Shown piece after piece: positions 30,440-38,910 of a stretch of DNA of 64,000 nt (within the stretch, counting starts at the first letter, position 1; each line of letters begins with the position of its first letter). A model generated the notes under the pieces. The model worked only from the letters and a program-made list of their open reading frames with translations, was not told the DNA's origin and ran no database searches. The DNA is from Aliivibrio fischeri (GTDB taxonomy: Bacteria > Pseudomonadota > Gammaproteobacteria > Enterobacterales > Vibrionaceae): NCBI GenBank assembly GCA_038993745.2, contig CP160629.1, forward strand, positions 1,240,001-1,304,000, in the 5' to 3' direction. The translations under genes and the position numbers were made by a program.

Positions 30440-32113
30440 GGTTTTTATTCTCTATTGGTAGGTGAATCGTTGCTTTTGTTTGTTGATTACTAATACAGCT
30501 CATGGTTAAGCCAAAATTATCACCAAACTGGTTCTTTAAACGTTTGTCGACAATGGTGGTACCTAAACCATTATTTGAGTTTTGTTCAGTATATAACCCT
30601 GCATTGTCGATGACTTCTAAAATAATTTGATGATGTGAAGGGTAGGCTTTTATTGTTATTTCACCCGCTTCAAATAAGTTAGATGTTCCATGTTTAATGG
30701 CGTTTTCGACAAGAGGTTGCAAGGTAAATGTAGGCAATTTCAAACCGTATAGACTTTCATCAATATCCATATGTACGGTTAAACGATCGGCGAAACGAGC
30801 TAACTCAATTTCTAAATAAGATTGTACATGATGCAGTTCTTCTCTTAAGGTGACTTGTTCAATGTTCTGTTTCAAGTTCATGCGGAAAAATTGCGATAAA
30901 TGCTGAATCAGTTCTCTTGCGCGAGTTGGATCACGACGGATCACTGCGCTAATAGTATTTAGTGCATTAAATAAAAATGTGGGTTTACTTGGGCTTGAAG
31001 TACACGAAGTTCCGCTTGAGTAAGTAAAGATTGTTGTTGTAAATAACGTCCCGTTAAGATCTGGTTTGAGAGTAATTTAGCGATACCTTCGCCTAATGTT
31101 AGATTGATATAAGAAAATAGTTTCCGTTTTGGTTCATACAGCTTAATGGTGCCAATTACCTCATTATTTGCGCCGATAAGTGGAATAACAAGTGCCGATC
31201 CTAGTTTACATTTTTCACAAATAGAACATTGGTAAGGGTGTTCATCACCGTCAATGTACATAACTTTGCTACGTTTAATCGCTTTTTTTGTGTAGTCAGA
31301 AGCGATTGGTGTATCGGGTAAGTGGTGGTCATCACCAATACCGATAAAGGCTAAAATTTTCTCTCTATCAGTAATTGAAACCGCACCAACACCAGTTTCT
31401 TCATAGATGATTTTCGCTATTTGTTTGCTGTTTTCTTGGTTGAAGCCTTGGCTTAAAATCCCAACCGAACGTTGGGCAATATTGAGCGCTTTATTTGAGA
31501 AGGCGGCGGAGTATTTTTCGTAAATAGCTTTTCTATCTTGAATGATACTCATAAACATAGCTGCGCCAATAGAGTTAGCGACTACCATTGGTAATACAAT
31601 CGATGAGACAAGTGCATAAGCTTGGTCAAAAGGTTTTGCTACTGCCAAAATAATTGTCATTTGAAGTAATTCAGCAATGAAGGCAATCATTAATACAGTT
31701 CGAGGTCTAAATAATTGTTCAATCTGATTTTTTCTAACAAAATAAAGATGAAATAAACCACCAAGTAAGCCTTCAGCTGTGGTTGATATTGCACAGGCAA
31801 GATCGGTAAAGCCACCCATGGAATAACGGTGTAGCCCTCCGGTTAAACCAACAAAGAATCCAACAAATGGTCCTCCTAAAACGCCACCCATTACTGCACC
31901 AATAGCTCGTGTATTTGCAATGGCATCTTGAATAGCGAGCCCGAAATAGGTTCCTAAAATACAGAAGCCAGAAAAGATGATGTAACAAAGAAAACGGTGA
32001 CTCCAACGAGCAGAAATCGTTGTAATTGGTAAGAAGAGAGGGGTTTTACTCAATAGGTAAGCAAGAACCAGATAGACACTTAATTGTTGTAATAACGAAA
32101 ACACCAATTCCAT
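30432..32113 (-). pseudogene. btsS: LytS/BtsS-like sensor histidine kinase, frameshifted as sequenced
   Basis: Restoring one base gives about 560 residues, matching BtsS (561). The N-terminal region is a 5TM-LYT multi-helix membrane sensor (including GAVMGGVLGGPFVGFFVG), then a GAF-like domain containing a CSICEKCKLG cysteine cluster, then a His_kinase dimerisation segment QAQVNPHF whose His is the predicted phosphorylation site, and an ATPase domain (LVENAIKHG, NNGLGTTIVDKRLK). A T is missing in the run at 30973-30977, just after NPHF; restoration gives NPHFLFNALNTIS. As sequenced the pieces are 30959-32113 and 30432-30944. The ligand of E. coli BtsS is pyruvate, and sharing that ligand here is inferred. 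Confidence 0.85.
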
Positions 32114-32275
32114 TGGTTTACCTATTAAAATAATGACTGAGACTATAGTGTAATCGTAAATTAATGGTGAGTCTAAGTAAGCAAGTTATATAAGTTAATC
32201 TTGTTAATGGTTTGTGTAAAACGACTTATTTATGAGACTTATATAAATGCAATGTAAGATTTCATAAATGATGGT

Positions 32276-32291
32276 TGTGATCTTCATCACC
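32276..32291 (+). promoter_or_regulatory. CRP binding site upstream of satP
   Basis: TGTGA-TCTTCA-TCACC matches the CRP consensus TGTGA-N6-TCACA in nine of ten core positions. It is centred about 76 bases before the satP ATG. Catabolite activation of acetate uptake agrees with what is known for E. coli acs/satP-type genes. Confidence 0.7.
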
Positions 32292-32359
32292 CGGAAATAA
32301 ACTGCGCGCCTAAACCTAAACACCTTTTTAATTTTTACACTTTTTTTTGAGGCTTCGGC

Positions 32360-32947
32360 ATGTCAAACAAACTTGCAAACCCTGCACCATTAGGCCTAAT
32401 GGCTTTTGGTATGACAACTGTACTACTTAACCTGCACAACGCTGGTTTCTTCCCATTAAACACAGCTATTTTAGCTATGGGTATCTTCTATGGTGGTACT
32501 GCGCAAGTAATTGCTGGCATCATGGAATACAAAAAAGGTAACACATTCGGTACGACTGCATTTACTTCGTACGGTTTCTTCTGGTTATCTTTAGTTGCAC
32601 TTATCCTTATGCCTGAAATGGGTCTAGGTCAAGCTACTTCAGCTACATTCATGGGTTGGTACCTATCTATGTGGGGTGTACTAACATTCTTCTTGTTCTT
32701 AGGTACATTTAACTACCCACGCGCAAAACAAGTTGTATTTGCAAGCCTAACAATTCTATTTGCATTACTTGCAGCTCGTGATTTTACAGGTAGTGTAGTA
32801 ATTGGCCACTTAGCTGGTTACGTTGGTCTTTTCTGTGGCCTAAGTGCAATGTACTTCTCTATGGCTCAAGTAATTAACGGTGAGTACGGTCGTACTGTAT
32901 TACCTGTTGGTGAAGTAAAAGCTAAAGCAGAAACAGTAACTGCATAA
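32360..32947 (+). CDS. satP: Acetate/succinate uptake transporter SatP (GPR1/FUN34/YaaH family)
   Basis: This 195-residue, six-TM inner-membrane protein has the family signature [19 protein letters not shown] at its N-terminus, and [20 protein letters not shown] in the second helix region. Length fits E. coli SatP (188). It is predicted to take up acetate as a proton symporter or channel. It is transcribed divergently from the LytS-type kinase and carries a CRP site upstream; a strong terminator follows. The neighbouring genes also concern carboxylate uptake. Confidence 0.9.
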   Translation: MSNKLANPAPLGLMAFGMTTVLLNLHNAGFFPLNTAILAMGIFYGGTAQVIAGIMEYKKGNTFGTTAFTSYGFFWLSLVALILMPEMGLGQATSATFMGWYLSMWGVLTFFLFLGTFNYPRAKQVVFASLTILFALLAARDFTGSVVIGHLAGYVGLFCGLSAMYFSMAQVINGEYGRTVLPVGEVKAKAETVTA

Positions 32948-32964
32948 GTTTTAAGTTTCCATGA

Positions 32965-32998
32965 AAAAGGCAGCTCATAAAAGAGCTGCCTTTTTTGT
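32965..32998 (+). terminator. Intrinsic terminator after satP
   Basis: AAAAGGCAGCTC and GAGCTGCCTTTT stem with T-run. Its A-rich left side may also serve the small minus-strand gene that ends at 33015. Confidence 0.9.
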
Positions 32999-33014
32999 GT
33001 CTGTAAGAAATTGC

Positions 33015-33176
33015 TTACTTGTCTAAAGACATTAATGCTTCTTGTGTTTCCATAATTTGTTGCTGTAAATCATTAGAAGAGGAAATACCTAATTGTTCTT
33101 TTGCTTCTTCTTTTGATATTCCTAGGTGGCAACAAAGCATATCAATTGCCATCAAATGAGTTTCTTGCTCAGCCAT
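33015..33176 (-). CDS. Small acidic protein of 53 residues
   Basis: A short ORF encodes a helical, glutamine- and glutamate-rich protein starting MAEQETHLMAIDMLCCHLGI and ending in QEALMSLDK. An AAGGA Shine-Dalgarno lies seven bases before its ATG, codon use is like neighbouring genes, and a terminator-like stem follows the stop on its own strand. No motif is recognised. A competing ATG at 33181 is out of frame. Its function is unknown. Confidence 0.6.
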   Translation of the reverse strand: MAEQETHLMAIDMLCCHLGISKEEAKEQLGISSSNDLQQQIMETQEALMSLDK

Positions 33177-33488
33177 GTCATGTCCTTGATTTTTTCGTCT
33201 ATCATTGAATTAGTCACTAAAGTAAAGCCAATTGCAGGTGATGACAATACGACCAAAGTCTAAGGCTCTTGATTGATGATTTTTATTTGTCGAAGGAAAA
33301 AGTCATGAGTAAAGGTAAATAAGCACAAAGAAAGTGTATCAAAGTGCGTCAAACCCTTGTATTTATAGAAAATGACATTATCTTATCGTTATGCCTGATT
33401 TATCGTGCTAGAAACGATAATCAGGGGTCTGCTCAACAAGACGATATACAAAAAATGAGCAGGTTGAATTAATTATTGGAGTAAAGAA
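33177..33488. other. Intergenic region between the small ORF and htpX
   Basis: About 310 bases with the two divergent promoters. ATCGTGC-N2-GAAACGAT-type imperfect repeats are near 33402-33420, but nothing firm can be named. Confidence 0.3.
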
Positions 33489-34364
33489 ATGAAGCGTATA
33501 GCGCTGTTTTTAGCAACAAACTTAGCGGTAATGATTGTATTCAGTATTGTTCTGAATATCGTTTACGCGGTTACGGGGATCCAACAAGGTAGTTTATCTG
33601 GCTTATTGGTAATGGCAGTATTGTTTGGTTTTGGTGGTTCATTAATTTCTTTAATGATGTCGAAATCAATGGCACTACGTTCTGTGGGCGGCGAGGTAAT
33701 TGAACAGCCTCGCAATGAAACAGAGCATTGGTTATTAGAAACGGTTTCTCGTCAAGCTCAACAGGTTGGTATTGGTATGCCAACGGTTGCTATTTACGAT
33801 TCACCAGACATGAACGCATTTGCTACTGGCGCAAAGCGTGATGATTCATTGGTGGCTGTTTCTACAGGTTTATTGCACAGCATGACTCGCGATGAAGCTG
33901 AAGCGGTATTAGCGCACGAAGTTAGCCATATTGCGAATGGTGATATGATCACGATGACGTTAATGCAAGGTGTTGTGAATACCTTTGTTATTTTCTTATC
34001 TCGTATGATTGCTAATGCGGTAAGTGGCTTTACATCAAGCGATGAAGAGGGCGAAGGTGAAGGCGGAAGCTTCATGACGTACTTCATTGTGTCTACTGTA
34101 CTTGAATTAGCGTTTGGCTTCTTAGCAAGCTTCCTAACGATGTGGTTTAGCCGTCACCGTGAATTCCATGCGGATGCGGGTGCTGCTCAGTTAGTTGGTA
34201 AACAAAAAATGATTGCAGCTCTTGAACGCTTACGTATGGGGCAGGAGTCTCAGCTAGAAGGTTCTATGATGGCATTTGGTATTAACGGTAAAAAATCGTT
34301 AACCGAATTGTTGATGAGCCACCCACCTCTAGAGAAACGTATTGACGCTCTTCGTCAAATGTAA
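33489..34364 (+). CDS. htpX: Membrane zinc metalloprotease HtpX
   Basis: This 291-residue inner-membrane M48 endopeptidase is involved in membrane-protein quality control. Two N-terminal TM segments precede the zinc motif HEVSH at residues 143-147, two more hydrophobic segments follow ([13 protein letters not shown] and the region around [18 protein letters not shown]), and the third ligand Glu is in [15 protein letters not shown] ribosome site precedes ATG. Its length equals E. coli HtpX (293). E. coli htpX responds to CpxR, but no CpxR box was identified here. Confidence 0.95.
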   Translation: MKRIALFLATNLAVMIVFSIVLNIVYAVTGIQQGSLSGLLVMAVLFGFGGSLISLMMSKSMALRSVGGEVIEQPRNETEHWLLETVSRQAQQVGIGMPTVAIYDSPDMNAFATGAKRDDSLVAVSTGLLHSMTRDEAEAVLAHEVSHIANGDMITMTLMQGVVNTFVIFLSRMIANAVSGFTSSDEEGEGEGGSFMTYFIVSTVLELAFGFLASFLTMWFSRHREFHADAGAAQLVGKQKMIAALERLRMGQESQLEGSMMAFGINGKKSLTELLMSHPPLEKRIDALRQM

Positions 34365-34380
34365 TCTTTAATTTAAAGAT

Positions 34381-34410
34381 AAAAACCCGAGGCTTTCTCG
34401 GGTTTTTTTA
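34381..34410 (+). terminator. Intrinsic terminator after htpX
   Basis: AAAACCCGAG and CTCGGGTTTT stem with T-run. Confidence 0.9.
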
Positions 34411-34497
34411 TATGTATAGATCACATAAATCTTTTACCAAAGATGATTACAAGTTATAGTCTGCACCTAATTTAAATTAATACATTTAGGATCTACC

Positions 34498-34977
34498 TTG
34501 ACTAATAACGACATTCTACGACGCATTCGCTACACATTCGATTTCAACGATTCAAAAATGATTGCATTGTTTGCTGCAGCTGATCTGAAAGTAACTCGTG
34601 AAGAAGTATGTAACTGGTTGAAAGCTGATGACGATAAAGATTACAAAAGCTGTCAAGATGTACAATTAGCAACGTTCTTAAATGGTTTAATTAACGATAA
34701 ACGTGGTAAGCGTGAAGGCGAACAACCAAAGCCTGAAGAAAAGTTAACAAACAATATTATTCTGAAGAAACTACAAATTGCTTTGAACCTTAAAGCTGAT
34801 GAGGTTTTAGATCTTCTAAAATTAGTTAACTTCCGTTTAAGCAAGCATGAGTTAAGTGCTTTCTTCCGTAAACCAGATCATAAACATTACCGTGTGTGTA
34901 AAGATCAAGTATTACGTAACTTCTTACAAGCTGTACAACAAAACTTACGTGGCGAATCAACAGAAGAAGCTAAGTAA
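34498..34977 (+). CDS. yehS: YehS-like DUF1456 protein
   Basis: This 159-residue cytoplasmic protein consists of two copies of the DUF1456 helical module. The first starts NNDILRRIRYTFDFND and the second NNIILKKLQIALNLKADE, each followed by a conserved 'hFR/LK.(d)D.(k)' segment (WLKADDDKDYKSCQD and FFRKPDHKHYRVCKD). Its function is unknown. Translation appears to begin at TTG 34498, since the conserved N-terminus starts there and no ATG occurs earlier in the frame; an AGGAT element is upstream. Terminator follows. Confidence 0.85.
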   Translation: MTNNDILRRIRYTFDFNDSKMIALFAAADLKVTREEVCNWLKADDDKDYKSCQDVQLATFLNGLINDKRGKREGEQPKPEEKLTNNIILKKLQIALNLKADEVLDLLKLVNFRLSKHELSAFFRKPDHKHYRVCKDQVLRNFLQAVQQNLRGESTEEAK

Positions 34978-35011
34978 TTCGTATAAGCTCTCTATTTAAT
35001 AGAGAATGAAT

Positions 35012-35045
35012 AAAAAAACCACTGAATAATCAGTGGTTTTTTTGT
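35012..35045. terminator. Bidirectional terminator
   Basis: AAAACCACTGA and TCAGTGGTTTT stem with A- and T-runs between convergent yehS and the OmpA-independent outer-membrane-like gene. A second small stem CTCTCTATT/AATAGAGA lies just before it at 34988-35006. Confidence 0.85.
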
Positions 35046-35049
35046 AGAG

Positions 35050-35562
35050 TTAAAAGCTCCATTGCATACTCATCACGATAATTCCGGGTAAGATGAACCC
35101 CGCTTCAACGCCAAAATAGTCTGTTAAATTATATTGAGCGGCGTGATATATGTAAGGGGCAAATCCAACACCAAATTTTTCTTTGGATGTTTTATAAATA
35201 CCGCCATCGCCACAATCATCGAATGCATCAAAGAAAAACTCACCGGCATAAGAATAAATCCCTTTGATCACGACTTTATCGTTAACTTGATACCAATCTT
35301 TACGTACACCAATAAGCATACAGCGGTTAGCTTGGCTATTTAAAAAAGTACCAACCATTAAACTGTAATCAGATTCTTCGCTAAATTTACGTTCGATAGA
35401 AAAATACTGATTTCCAAAGTACTGGTGTGAATCAGGATCGTATGGCACTAAATGATACAAGAAAGAACCGGTATTCATTGAGTAAAGTGATAGAGATTCT
35501 GCACTTGTTCTGAAAGGAATAAGAGAAAGTAACAGAATAAATGTAAATAAATGAGGGTTCAT
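35050..35562 (-). CDS. Predicted small secreted/outer-membrane beta-barrel protein
   Basis: This 170-residue protein has a Sec signal peptide (hydrophobic FTFILLLSLIPF, cleavage near TSA-ES). The mature part alternates polar and aromatic residues, as in beta-strands, and ends in MQWSF, with the terminal Phe typical of outer-membrane barrels. Its size is close to 8-strand barrels such as PagP, but no active-site resemblance can be confirmed. No recognised family or neighbour-based function. Confidence 0.55.
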   Translation of the reverse strand: MNPHLFTFILLLSLIPFRTSAESLSLYSMNTGSFLYHLVPYDPDSHQYFGNQYFSIERKFSEESDYSLMVGTFLNSQANRCMLIGVRKDWYQVNDKVVIKGIYSYAGEFFFDAFDDCGDGGIYKTSKEKFGVGFAPYIYHAAQYNLTDYFGVEAGFILPGIIVMSMQWSF

Positions 35563-35675
35563 AAATATAAAATGTTAAATAAAAAGGCGATTCATTATAA
35601 TTGCTTTGCTCATAAATAAAAAGGGAGAGCCGTGATTGCTCTCCCATTATCGTTACTTAAGTGACTAAATTATAA

Positions 35676-36959
35676 TTAATTTCTCATTGTTTGAGCGAAT
35701 GTTGCCCCATCTTCAACTTCTGTTTCTGCGATTTCGCCTTCTGATTTTGCAACAATGGTATTTACTGCGGTATCACCAACCACATTTGATGAAGTACAGA
35801 ACATATCGTTAATACGGTCAACGGCAGCAACAATTGCTAATCCTTCTGGTGGAAGTCCTAATTGGTGCAAGATAACACCAACCATAACAACGCCACCGCC
35901 AGGAACACCACCAGCACCAATAGAAAGTAATAGGATGGTAAAGCCAAGAGTGAATAAGTCAGCTGAATTAATCGGTTGTCCAAATGCATTTGCTACAAAG
36001 ATAGCAGCAAGTGCGATATAGATTGATACGCCAGACATGTTCATTGTTGCACCTAAAGGAACACCAAAGCCTGCTACTGATTTAGATACGTTCAGTTTCT
36101 CTGTAAGAGTACGCATCGTTACAGGGATAGTTGCATTTGAACTTGCTGTTGATAGCGAAAATAGAATTTGTTCACGAACGGCACGTAAAAATGTTTTTGG
36201 CGAAATACCTGTAGTTAGACCTACCATTATTGGGTAGAAAACAAAAATCCAGAATACAAGCATAGCGATAACAAGAGCAACATAACTAGCCACTGACATT
36301 AGTGTATTTGCATCTAAAGTAGCGCCTAATTGAATCATAAGCGCAAAAACACCATAAGGGGCAAGACTCATTACTAAGCTAATTAGCTTCATCATGATTT
36401 CATTCGCAACTTTAAAGGTCTTAATTGCAGGGCCGCCACGGTGGTCAAGTGCCTGAATAGCTAGGCCAGTTAGAATTGCCATAAAGATGATTTGCAGCAT
36501 ATCGCCACTTGCAAACGCTTGAATAGGGTTGCTTGGTACAATATTCGTTATTAGAGAAAAGATATCAGGTGTTTCTGTTGCTTTTAATTCAACCGTACCT
36601 GCAGCAATCGTTCCTGCTAAATTTGCGTCAGCGCCTGGCGCAAATATCATACCTACTGTTAATGCAGCAGCAATCGCAATGATGGTGTTAATAAGGTAAA
36701 GAGCAAAAGTTTTACCACCAAGGCGACCAAAAGAGGCAATGTCTTTTAATTCAACGATGCCACAAACTATCGAAACATAAACAAGAGGAACAACAAGAAG
36801 TTTAATTAGAGAGACAAACATCCCACCAACGCCTTCGGCAGCTCCTAATATAAATGAATCAAAAAAAGCAATGCCATTAAACATATATTGAATAGCAGTA
36901 CCTATTAATAGGCCTGCGAATAAACCTATAAAAATTTTACTGGAAAGTGACTTTTTCAT
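35676..36959 (-). CDS. Dicarboxylate/amino acid:cation symporter (DAACS/SDF family)
   Basis: This 427-residue inner-membrane protein is of the GltP/DctA family. Motifs include SLSTASSNATIPVTMRTLTE (the serine-rich re-entrant hairpin HP1), PLGATMNMSGVSIYIALAAI (TM7 with NMxG-like cation-binding motif), GGVPGGGVVMVGVIL (HP2), and DRINDMFCTSSNVVGDT (TM8 with the substrate-binding Asp/Asn region). It is predicted to import glutamate, aspartate or C4-dicarboxylates with Na+ or H+; the exact substrate is not decided. It is divergent from the amidohydrolase gene across a 430-bp region that carries a palindrome. Confidence 0.9.
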   Translation of the reverse strand: MKKSLSSKIFIGLFAGLLIGTAIQYMFNGIAFFDSFILGAAEGVGGMFVSLIKLLVVPLVYVSIVCGIVELKDIASFGRLGGKTFALYLINTIIAIAAALTVGMIFAPGADANLAGTIAAGTVELKATETPDIFSLITNIVPSNPIQAFASGDMLQIIFMAILTGLAIQALDHRGGPAIKTFKVANEIMMKLISLVMSLAPYGVFALMIQLGATLDANTLMSVASYVALVIAMLVFWIFVFYPIMVGLTTGISPKTFLRAVREQILFSLSTASSNATIPVTMRTLTEKLNVSKSVAGFGVPLGATMNMSGVSIYIALAAIFVANAFGQPINSADLFTLGFTILLLSIGAGGVPGGGVVMVGVILHQLGLPPEGLAIVAAVDRINDMFCTSSNVVGDTAVNTIVAKSEGEIAETEVEDGATFAQTMRN

Positions 36960-37388
36960 AATTTTCCTTTACTCCGGATATTGTGTTCACTAATACGTGA
37001 TTTCTATAACGTTTCTCTATTGACTGAGAATTCAACAGGATGTTTACATATTGTTAATATATTTAAAAGAAAAAAATAACGTCTGATTTTTAAGAGAGAG
37101 AAGTTTAGTTTTGTATGCTTATTGAGCAAATAAACAATAAGAAATAAGAAAACCAATTACTTATAAGAAGTGTTTTGATATAGCTTTACGTTATAAAAGG
37201 ACTTTTGAATGGTAAAATTAACTCTCATTTATGTGTTGTATGTCACGTAAATGTGACATCTTGCTGCGAGTGAATTCAAGATTTAAAGGAAACTGTGATG
37301 TGTGCCATATCAATTAATCACAATGATCTTGATATAAAAACAATAACGTATACCATTCCTGTCAATTTTATTAATAACGAGTTGACCC
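36960..37388. other. Divergent promoter region of the symporter and amidohydrolase
   Basis: About 430 bases, AT-rich, with a palindrome at 37240-37259. An ORF of 64 codons at 37295-37489 overlaps the amidohydrolase in another frame; its coding sense is weak and I do not accept it. Confidence 0.4.
37240..37259. promoter_or_regulatory. Perfect palindromic operator-like site
   Basis: ATGTCAC-GTAAAT-GTGACAT: two perfect 7-bp arms with a 6-base centre, about 130 bp before the amidohydrolase ATG. The 5' half TGTCAC is not the CRP half-site (TGTGA), so another dimeric regulator is more likely. Confidence 0.5.
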
Positions 37389-38798
37389 ATGTATTTACGA
37401 AAATCGCTAGTCGCTGCAGCCGTTGCAGCAAGCTCATTATTTTCTTTTTCTGCTGTTTCTGCACAACAAGCAGACTTAATGATCACTGACGCAACAGTAC
37501 TGACAATGAACGCTGCAAAAGACGTTTATGAAAATGGTGTTGTTGTGATTAAAGGCAATAAAATTTTAGCGGTAGGTACAGAGGAACTTGCTAAAAAATA
37601 CTCAGCGAAGACCACATTAGATGTGGATGGCGATATTGTACTGCCAGGCTTAATTAACACCCATACGCATGCTTCAATGACGGTTTTCCGATCATTAGGT
37701 GATGACGTTCCTGACCGTTTACACCGTTATATATTCCCTCTAGAAAAGAAATTAGTGTCACGTGATATGGTCCGTATTGGTGCTAATTTGGGTAACGTTG
37801 AAATGGTAAAAGGTGGGGTGACCACTTATGCTGATATGTACTATTTTGAAGATGAAGTTGCAAAAACAGTCGATAAGATTGGTATGCGTGCAATTTTAGG
37901 TGAGAGTGTTATTAAATTCCCTGTCGCTGATGCTGCAAATGCCGATGAGGGTATTCAATACGCTCTAAATTTTATCGAGGAATATAAAGATCACCCTCGT
38001 ATTACACCAGCGTTTGCTCCTCATGCTCCCTATACAAATACTACTGAAACATTGCAAAAAATTGCCAAGTTATCATTAGAGTTAGATGTTCCTGTTATGA
38101 TTCATTTGGCAGAATCTCATCGTGAAGAGGAGGTAATTGCTGAGCGTTCTAATGGGATGTCTCCAGTTGAATATATGCACAGTATTGGAGCGCTTAATAA
38201 GAACCTGATTGGCGCTCATATGATCTTAATTGATGACAAAGATATTGAGTTAGTAAAAGAAGCGGATATGGGTGTTGCTCACAATATGAGTGCAAACATT
38301 AAGTCTGCGAAAGGGGTATCACCAGCTCTGAAAATGTACGACGAGGACGTGCGTATTGGTTTAGGTACAGACGGTCCAATGTCAGGTAATACACTAAGCA
38401 TTATTGATGAGTTTAACCAAGTAGCGAAAGTTCATAAACTGGTGAATAAAGATCGTGCAGCAATGCCACCGCTAAAAGTCATTGATATGGCGACAATGGG
38501 TGCAGCAAAAGCATTACATATGGAAGATAAGATAGGCTCGTTAGAAGTTGGGAAATTAGCAGATATCATTGTGGTAGATACCAAAGCACCAAATATGTTA
38601 CCAGTTTACAACCCATATTCAGCGTTAGTTTACTCTGCTAACTCAGGGAATGTTCGCCATACAATTGTGGATGGTGAAATTCTGATGAAAGATCGTGAAC
38701 TATTAACGGTTAATGAAGATGAAATCCGTAAAGAACTTATTGAATTTACAAAGGTTGTTCGTAAAACTGTTATCGATAGCGGTGAAGTTGTTCAATAA
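37389..38798 (+). CDS. Exported amidohydrolase, MtaD/SAH-deaminase-like
   Basis: This 469-residue metal-dependent hydrolase is related to 5'-methylthioadenosine/S-adenosylhomocysteine deaminase (MtaD; TRZ/ATZ group). Metal and catalytic motifs are present: LINTHTHASM (HxH), FAPHAPYTN, VMIHLAESHREEE and LGTDGPMSGN with the metal-binding Asp. An N-terminal signal peptide ends SAVSAQQ, so it is exported to the periplasm or beyond, unlike most MtaD enzymes, which are cytoplasmic. The substrate may be a nucleoside, cytosine- or guanine-type amine, or another exocyclic amine; it cannot be settled here. Confidence 0.8.
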   Translation: MYLRKSLVAAAVAASSLFSFSAVSAQQADLMITDATVLTMNAAKDVYENGVVVIKGNKILAVGTEELAKKYSAKTTLDVDGDIVLPGLINTHTHASMTVFRSLGDDVPDRLHRYIFPLEKKLVSRDMVRIGANLGNVEMVKGGVTTYADMYYFEDEVAKTVDKIGMRAILGESVIKFPVADAANADEGIQYALNFIEEYKDHPRITPAFAPHAPYTNTTETLQKIAKLSLELDVPVMIHLAESHREEEVIAERSNGMSPVEYMHSIGALNKNLIGAHMILIDDKDIELVKEADMGVAHNMSANIKSAKGVSPALKMYDEDVRIGLGTDGPMSGNTLSIIDEFNQVAKVHKLVNKDRAAMPPLKVIDMATMGAAKALHMEDKIGSLEVGKLADIIVVDTKAPNMLPVYNPYSALVYSANSGNVRHTIVDGEILMKDRELLTVNEDEIRKELIEFTKVVRKTVIDSGEVVQ

Positions 38799-38821
38799 TC
38801 TTTAATAAGAAAACGTTTGTT

Positions 38822-38852
38822 TAAAGCCAGTTGTTATTCAACTGGCTTTTTT
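38822..38852 (+). terminator. Intrinsic terminator after the amidohydrolase
   Basis: AAAGCCAGTTG and CAACTGGCTTTT stem with T-run. Confidence 0.9.
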
Positions 38853-38910
38853 GCTATTTGCGTAATGAAGTCTAAGATCAATATATACCAATCATGTAAT
38901 AGGTGCTGAT

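Noticed and set aside
37295..37489. 64-codon ORF before the amidohydrolase
   Set aside because: Overlaps the real gene by 100 bases in another frame; Cys- and Phe-rich translation looks like a shadow of the signal-peptide region.
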